Below, one piece after another: positions 42,093 to 46,538 of a stretch of DNA of 46,538 nt (positions within the stretch are counted from its first letter, which is position 1; each line of letters starts with the position of its first letter). The notes under the pieces were generated by a model. It did no database searches. It was not told where the DNA came from and saw only the letters and a program-made list of their open reading frames with translations. Position numbers and translations under genes: made by a program. This DNA is from Actinomycetota bacterium (lineage in GTDB: Bacteria > Actinomycetota > Actinomycetes > Acidothermales > Acidothermaceae): contig PLCK01000111.1 of the NCBI GenBank assembly GCA_003134755.1, forward strand, positions 680 to 47,217. The letters run 5' to 3'.

Positions 42093-42922
42093 GGCCAATC
42101 GACGACTCCCGTGTCGTTGTGTCGCTGGAGCACGCGGCGACGACCGTCGGGGGCCGCACGATCTGGTCCGACGTGACGTTGCAGGTCCGAGCCGGCGAGT
42201 TCGTGGCCGTGCTCGGTCCTAACGGCGTCGGCAAATCGACGTTCCTTAAGGCGCTGCTCGGCCTTCAGCCGCTCAGCGCGGGCCAGCTCGAGGTGCTCGG
42301 TACGCATCAAGGCCGGCAGAACGCCCGCATCGGCTACCTGCCACAGCGACGGGCGTTCGATCCGTCGACCCGGATTCGCGGCGTCGACGTCGTGGGACTC
42401 GGCTGGGACGGCGACCGCTGGGGCATCCCGCTCCCTGCGCGGTTCGGCGGCCGGCATGCACGCGAGGGCGACGAGCGGGTGCGGGAAGTCATCGAGCTGG
42501 TCGGTGCCACGAGCTACGCCTACCGCCCGATCGGTGAGTGCTCCGGTGGTGAGCAGCAACGGCTGCTGATCGCGCAAGCTTTGGTGAGCCGACCCGATCT
42601 GTTGCTGCTCGACGAGCCGCTCGACAGCCTCGACGTGACCAATCAAGCCTCTGTCAGTGCGCTGATCCAGTCGGTGTGCCGCAGCCAGGGCGTGGCCGTT
42701 CTTCTCGTCGCGCACGACGTCAACCCGATCCTGCGCTATCTCGACCAGGTCATCTATCTGGCCCGCGGCGGTGCGGTGATGGGTCCACCGGAGGAAGTCA
42801 TCACCGCCGACACGCTCACCATGCTCTACGGCACGCCGATAGATGTGCTCCGCGATCGCGCTGGGCGTCTGGTCGTGGTGGGCCAACCCGACAGCCACAC
42901 GCATCACCACTCGTCGACATGA
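42089..42922 (+). CDS. znuC: Metal ABC transporter ATPase
   Basis: A 277-residue ABC ATPase. It has Walker A GPNGVGKST (43-51), signature CSGGEQQ (151-157; Cys replaces the usual Leu) and Walker B LLLLDEP with D175-E176. The C-terminus has a His cluster, SHTHHHSST, which may bind metal. It energises the two membrane permeases. The ATG overlaps the stop of the binding-protein gene. The longer frame upstream is a shadow of that gene. Confidence 0.93.
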   Translation: MRPIDDSRVVVSLEHAATTVGGRTIWSDVTLQVRAGEFVAVLGPNGVGKSTFLKALLGLQPLSAGQLEVLGTHQGRQNARIGYLPQRRAFDPSTRIRGVDVVGLGWDGDRWGIPLPARFGGRHAREGDERVREVIELVGATSYAYRPIGECSGGEQQRLLIAQALVSRPDLLLLDEPLDSLDVTNQASVSALIQSVCRSQGVAVLLVAHDVNPILRYLDQVIYLARGGAVMGPPEEVITADTLTMLYGTPIDVLRDRAGRLVVVGQPDSHTHHHSST

Positions 42923-42932
42923 AAGAGTCGGC

Positions 42933-43862
42933 GTGAACGCCCGCTTCAGTTGGAACATCGCGGACGACGTCCGACAGATGCTCGCCTTTCATTTCATGGT
43001 GAACGCGCTACGTGCCGGCACGATCGTTGCCGTGGTCGCGGGCGCGATCGGGTACTTCATGGTGCTGCGGCGGCAAAGCTTCGCTGGCCACACCCTGGCG
43101 GTGATCGGGTTCCCCGGCGCCGCGGGAGCCATCTGGCTCGGTATCAACGCCGGGTTCGGCTACTTCGGATTCTGCATCGCGGGCGCCCTCGTCATCGCCG
43201 CGCTGTCGCGGAACGGGCGGGCGAACACCGGCCTCGGCGGCGACGCCCAGGAATCGGCGGTCATCGGCACGGTCCAAGCGTTCGCGCTTGCCTGCGGGTT
43301 CTTGTTCGTCAGTCTCTACAAAGGCTTCCTGTCCGGTCTGAACAGCCTGCTGTTCGGCAGCATCGTCGGCGTTACCGACACCCAACTCGTCACCTTGCTC
43401 ATCGCCGGTCTTGGTTGTCTGGTCGCGCTCGCCGCGTTCGGGCGGCGGTTGCTGTTCGCGAGCGTCGACCCCGACGTCGCCCAGGCGCGCGGGATCCCGG
43501 TGCGCCTCGTGAACGGTGCTTTCCTTGTCCTGCTCGGAATCGCTGCGGCCGGCACCAGCCAGGTCACCGGCAGTCTGCTCGTCTTCGCGCTGCTCGTGGC
43601 ACCTGCCGCTACCGCGGTCCGGCTGACCGCCCGCCCGGCAGCAGGACTCGTGCTGTCGGTCGTGCTGGCGTTGGCGGTCACCTGGGTCGGCGAAGGTATC
43701 GCGTTCTTCTCGCCGTATCCGATCGGCTTCTGGGTGACCACCTTGGCCTTCGGGTCGTTCCTGCTTGCAGCCGGCTATCGGGCCGCCGTCGATCGTGCCG
43801 GACGCCGAGGTGCGTCGCGAGCCGAGCGGGTGACGGTTTCGACCGCCGGGAGCCCGGCGTGA
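42933..43862 (+). CDS. znuB: Metal ABC transporter permease 1
   Basis: A 309-residue integral membrane protein of the ABC-3 family with about eight helices. Family features are GYFMVLRRQSFAGHTLAVIGFPGAAGA near the start, split here as GYFMVLRRQSFAGH and LAVIGFPG, and ARGIPVRLVNGAFLVLLG in the middle. It starts at GTG 42933, 10 bases after the ATPase stop. Its stop overlaps the start of the second permease. The two permeases are likely a heterodimeric channel, as both are needed for such transporters. Confidence 0.92.
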   Translation: MNARFSWNIADDVRQMLAFHFMVNALRAGTIVAVVAGAIGYFMVLRRQSFAGHTLAVIGFPGAAGAIWLGINAGFGYFGFCIAGALVIAALSRNGRANTGLGGDAQESAVIGTVQAFALACGFLFVSLYKGFLSGLNSLLFGSIVGVTDTQLVTLLIAGLGCLVALAAFGRRLLFASVDPDVAQARGIPVRLVNGAFLVLLGIAAAGTSQVTGSLLVFALLVAPAATAVRLTARPAAGLVLSVVLALAVTWVGEGIAFFSPYPIGFWVTTLAFGSFLLAAGYRAAVDRAGRRGASRAERVTVSTAGSPA

Positions 43863-44821
43863 TTCCACGCACCGTGGTCTCGAGCGCTGATCCGATTCAC
43901 GGCGTCGCGACGATGCTTTCGCATCCGTTCATCCAGCACGCGTTTGTGGCCGGCACGACAATTGCGTTGCTATCTGGGCTCGTCGGTTACTTCGTCGTCC
44001 TGCGTGGGCAGGTCTTCGCCGGCGACGCGCTGTCGCACGTCGCGTACACGGGGGCTCTTGCCGCACTCGCGGCAGGCGTCGATCTGCGGTTCGGGCTGTT
44101 CGCTGCCACCGTGCTCGTCGGACTTGCCCTCGGATTCATTGGCGGCCGGCGGGCGGCCGATGACGTCGTCATCGGCACCACCTTCGCGTGGGTGCTCGGC
44201 CTCGGAGTCTTCTTCCTTGCCCTCTATACGACGCACAGCAGTACCGGCAACGGCTCGGCGAACGTCACCGTGCTGTTCGGTTCGATCTTCGGTATCAGCG
44301 CGAGCGCGGCGACCATCGCGACCGTCATCGCGGCCGGGCTGATCGGCGTCCTTCTTGTGATTGCGCGACCGTTGATGTTCAGCAGTATCGATCCGACTGT
44401 CGCCGCCGCTCGCGGGGTGCCGGTGCGATCGATAGGGCCACTGTTCCTTGCGATTGTCGGAGCCACCGCCGCCGAAGCCAGCCAGGCGATCGGCGCATTG
44501 TTGCTGTTCGGATTGCTCGCTGCGCCGGCGGCCGCCGCGCAACAACTCACGAACAACCCTTGGCGCGCGCTGCCGCTATCGGGGATGCTCGCCATCGTTG
44601 CCGTCTGGTCCGGACTCTGCCTGGGCTATGCCGCACCGAAATTGCCCGCCAGTTTCGCCATCATGACGGTGGCCACCGCGGAGTACGCAATCGCCGCGCT
44701 GGTCACAACCGCCAAGTCCCGTTCCCGCGCCGCGCCTTCCCATGATCACGACATGGCGCCGTCCCGTGATCACGAAGGCTTTCCGCTAAGTAGCGACGAA
44801 ATTCCGTCGCCGAACGGCTGA
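43859..44821 (+). CDS. Metal ABC transporter permease 2
   Basis: A 320-residue ABC-3 family membrane protein with about eight helices. It opens FIQHAFVAGTTIALLSGLVG and has ARGVPVRSIGPLFLAIVG, the counterpart of the segment in permease 1. The C-terminal tail is His/Asp-rich (PSHDHDMAPSRDHEGF), which could bind zinc on the cytoplasmic side. GTG 43859 overlaps the previous stop (GTGA). It is the last gene of the operon and converges on dnaB, one base apart. Confidence 0.92.
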   Translation: MIPRTVVSSADPIHGVATMLSHPFIQHAFVAGTTIALLSGLVGYFVVLRGQVFAGDALSHVAYTGALAALAAGVDLRFGLFAATVLVGLALGFIGGRRAADDVVIGTTFAWVLGLGVFFLALYTTHSSTGNGSANVTVLFGSIFGISASAATIATVIAAGLIGVLLVIARPLMFSSIDPTVAAARGVPVRSIGPLFLAIVGATAAEASQAIGALLLFGLLAAPAAAAQQLTNNPWRALPLSGMLAIVAVWSGLCLGYAAPKLPASFAIMTVATAEYAIAALVTTAKSRSRAAPSHDHDMAPSRDHEGFPLSSDEIPSPNG

Positions 44822-44822
44822 G

Positions 44823-46178
44823 TTAGCCGGCGGCCATGTCGATGAAGCGGCTGTAGTGACCCTGGAACGCCACGACGATCGTGTTCGTCGGGCCGTTTCG
44901 GTGCTTGGCGACGATGAGGTCGGCTTCGCCCGCGCGCGGCGACTCGCGTTCGTACATGTCTTCCCGGTGCAGCAGGATCACCAGGTCGGCGTCCTGCTCG
45001 ATGGCACCGGACTCGCGGAGGTCTGACAGTTGCGGTTTCTTGTCCGTGCGCTGCTCGGAACCTCGGTTCAGCTGCGAAAGCGCGATGACCGGAACCTCGA
45101 GCTCCTTCGCCAGCAGTTTGAGCGACCGCGAGATCTGGCTCACCTCTTGCTGGCGGTTCTCGACCTTCGAATGTGAACTCATCAGCTGTAGATAGTCGAC
45201 GATCACGAGCCGCAATTCGTTGCGCTGCTTCAGCCGCCTCGACTTCGCCCGGATCTCCATCATCGTTAGGTTCGGCGAGTCGTCGATGTACAGCGGCGCG
45301 CTCGCCATCTCGCCCAGCCGCCTGGTGAGTTTCACCCAGTCGTCATCGCGCATCTGACCGGTGCGCATCGTCTGCAACGGGATGCGGGCTTCGGCGGAGA
45401 GCAATCGCATCGTGATCTCGTGCTTGCTCATCTCGAGCGAGAACAGCACCGAGGTCTGGTTGTGCCTGATGGACGCGGCCCTGGCGATGTCGAGCGCGAA
45501 CGTCGACTTACCCATCGCCGGCCTTGCCGCGACGACTATGAGCTGGCCCGGATGCAGGCCGTTCGTCAGCGAGTCGAGGTCGGCAAAACCAGTAGGCACG
45601 CCGGTAAGGCCGCCGCCGCGGTGGCCACTCGCCTCGATCTCGTCCATCGTCGGCTGCAGCAGCGACTCGAGGATGCTGTAGTCGTCGGTAGTCCGGCGCT
45701 CGGTGACGTCATAGATGGCTGCCTGCGCGCGATCGACGATGTCGTCGACCTCGTTGCCGACCCCGGAGTAGCCGAGCTGCACGATCCGGGTGCCGGCTTC
45801 GACGAGCCTGCGCAAGATGGCCCGCTCGGCCACGATTTTCGCGTAATAGCCGGCGTTCGCGGCCGTCGGGACCGACGAGATGAGCGTGTGCAGGTAAGGC
45901 GCGCCGCCGATGCGAGCGATCTCACCACGCTTGGTGAGTTCGGCCGCCACCGTGACCGCGTCGGCGGGCTCGCCCCTCCCGTAGAGGTCGAGCACGATGT
46001 CGAAAATCGTCTGGTGCGCCGGCCGGTAGAAGTCGTTGCCGTGCAGCGACTCGACCACGTCGGCGATCGCGTCTTTGCTCAACAGCATTCCGCCGAGTAC
46101 GGACTGTTCGGCGTTGATGTCTTGCGGTGGGGTGCGGTCGAGCTCGCGTGCCTGCCCTGGCAGCTCGATCACGCTCAC
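44823..46178 (-). CDS. dnaB: Replicative DNA helicase
   Basis: A 451-residue DnaB. The N-terminal domain (about 20-120) begins PPQDINAEQSVLGGMLL. The RecA-like domain has Walker A ARPAMGKST (218-226), Walker B RLVIVDYLQLM and the DLRESGAIEQDAD segment with the arginine finger region. It unwinds DNA at the replication fork. There is no intein, which some mycobacterial dnaB genes carry. GTG 46178 follows GGAGG by seven bases. Upstream partners such as rplI, common in this neighbourhood, are not within the window. Confidence 0.97.
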   Translation of the reverse strand: MSVIELPGQARELDRTPPQDINAEQSVLGGMLLSKDAIADVVESLHGNDFYRPAHQTIFDIVLDLYGRGEPADAVTVAAELTKRGEIARIGGAPYLHTLISSVPTAANAGYYAKIVAERAILRRLVEAGTRIVQLGYSGVGNEVDDIVDRAQAAIYDVTERRTTDDYSILESLLQPTMDEIEASGHRGGGLTGVPTGFADLDSLTNGLHPGQLIVVAARPAMGKSTFALDIARAASIRHNQTSVLFSLEMSKHEITMRLLSAEARIPLQTMRTGQMRDDDWVKLTRRLGEMASAPLYIDDSPNLTMMEIRAKSRRLKQRNELRLVIVDYLQLMSSHSKVENRQQEVSQISRSLKLLAKELEVPVIALSQLNRGSEQRTDKKPQLSDLRESGAIEQDADLVILLHREDMYERESPRAGEADLIVAKHRNGPTNTIVVAFQGHYSRFIDMAAG

Positions 46179-46538
46179 TGCCGCGCCTCCCGACCGATAA
46201 CCCGTTCACGAACGTCATTCGTAGGTGTACTGGCGACGTCTGACATTCCTCCATGGCGGCACGCCACGTACCAAACATCCGCCTTGCCGGACCTTAGGCA
46301 CTCACCGACACGCCGGGAAGCCGCCGCCGCACAGGGGGCTGTGTGCGTGCTGTGCACAACCGTGCTGTGGTTGTGGAGCGGGTGTGCAGACTCTGTGGAC
46401 GGCGACCTCCTGAGGCACCCGCAGGCTTGACCTGCCTCGGCAATCGGCGTCCACCGGCTGTGGACGGCAAAAAAGCTGGCCGTTCGGCTCCGGCGTCTCA
46501 CAACGTGGACGACTAGCCGCCGGTGAGGATCAGATGGG
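46179..46538. other. Region upstream of dnaB with DnaA-box-like repeats and stems
   Basis: No convincing gene. CTGTGGACGGC occurs twice (near 46391 and 46458), and GTGCTGTG occurs twice about 15 bases apart near 46340-46365. GTCCAC-CGGCT-GTGGAC forms a short hairpin next to an A-run. TGTGGAC resembles the core of DnaA boxes (TGTGGAtaa). On the minus strand, TTCCCG and TAAGGT spaced by 17 bases may be the dnaB promoter. Confidence 0.35.

Noticed and set aside
46179..46538. The chromosome origin
   Set aside because: There is no dnaA or dnaN and no true DnaA box cluster; only weak TGTGGAC matches.
1..46538. Mobile elements, CRISPR arrays, toxin-antitoxin or phage defence systems
   Set aside because: No transposase, integrase, terminal repeats, regular spacer arrays or known defence domains were seen.

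Overview
The window is GC-rich chromosomal DNA from an actinobacterium. The base composition, many GTG/TTG starts, an actinobacterial type c-di-AMP riboswitch, an F420-type reductase, an M. tuberculosis-like Zur and a ppk1/MutT1-type neighbourhood all point there. The order or genus cannot be fixed from the sequence alone. There are no insertion sequences, phage genes, CRISPR arrays, tRNA or rRNA genes. Coding density is high and most genes sit in short operons.

Layout. 1-9.2 kb: a truncated DMT exporter, an AraC regulator with a VOC protein, a membrane-anchored HExxHxxGxxH metalloprotease converging on a zinc-ribbon/PAP2 phosphatase, manA-lepB, a disulfide oxidoreductase, then a c-di-AMP riboswitch controlling a secreted NlpC/P60 cell-wall hydrolase, and an F420/NADP reductase-like gene. 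9.2-17.2 kb: two unrecognised proteins (one with an HExxH motif), a membrane diguanylate cyclase, and a polyphosphate module (ppk1, CYTH-CHAD, Nudix-histidine phosphatase). 17.2-26.4 kb: envelope and secreted functions, namely an L,D-transpeptidase lipoprotein, a DMT exporter, a DUF5522 protein, an orphan GspE/PilB ATPase, a TIGR03118 secreted protein, a D,D-carboxypeptidase, two unknown secreted proteins in one operon, and a GH18 chitinase-like enzyme. 26.5-29.3 kb: a PAS-GGDEF cyclase and a LysE-cupin-SDR operon.

29.4-36.6 kb is a beta-glucoside utilisation locus: LacI regulator, GH1 beta-glucosidase, two sugar ABC permeases, a binding lipoprotein and a ROK kinase. Three LacI-like operators lie between the binding-protein gene and the kinase gene. 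The transporter ATPase is missing and is probably a shared one encoded elsewhere. 36.6-40.5 kb holds two VOC proteins, an aldo/keto reductase and a GAF-GGDEF-EAL protein. 40.5-44.8 kb is a divergent zur / metal ABC transporter locus (binding lipoprotein, ATPase, two permeases) with overlapping genes. The window ends with dnaB and its structured upstream region.

The most interesting points are the riboswitch-controlled cell-wall hydrolase, the three-operator sugar regulon, a metal-binding lipoprotein with manganese-type ligands beside a zinc regulator, an atypical ROK kinase, the unknown secreted operon with a far-upstream perfect Shine-Dalgarno sequence, and three c-di-GMP enzymes that all keep the inhibitory site. 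I did not find a clearly new multi-gene system.
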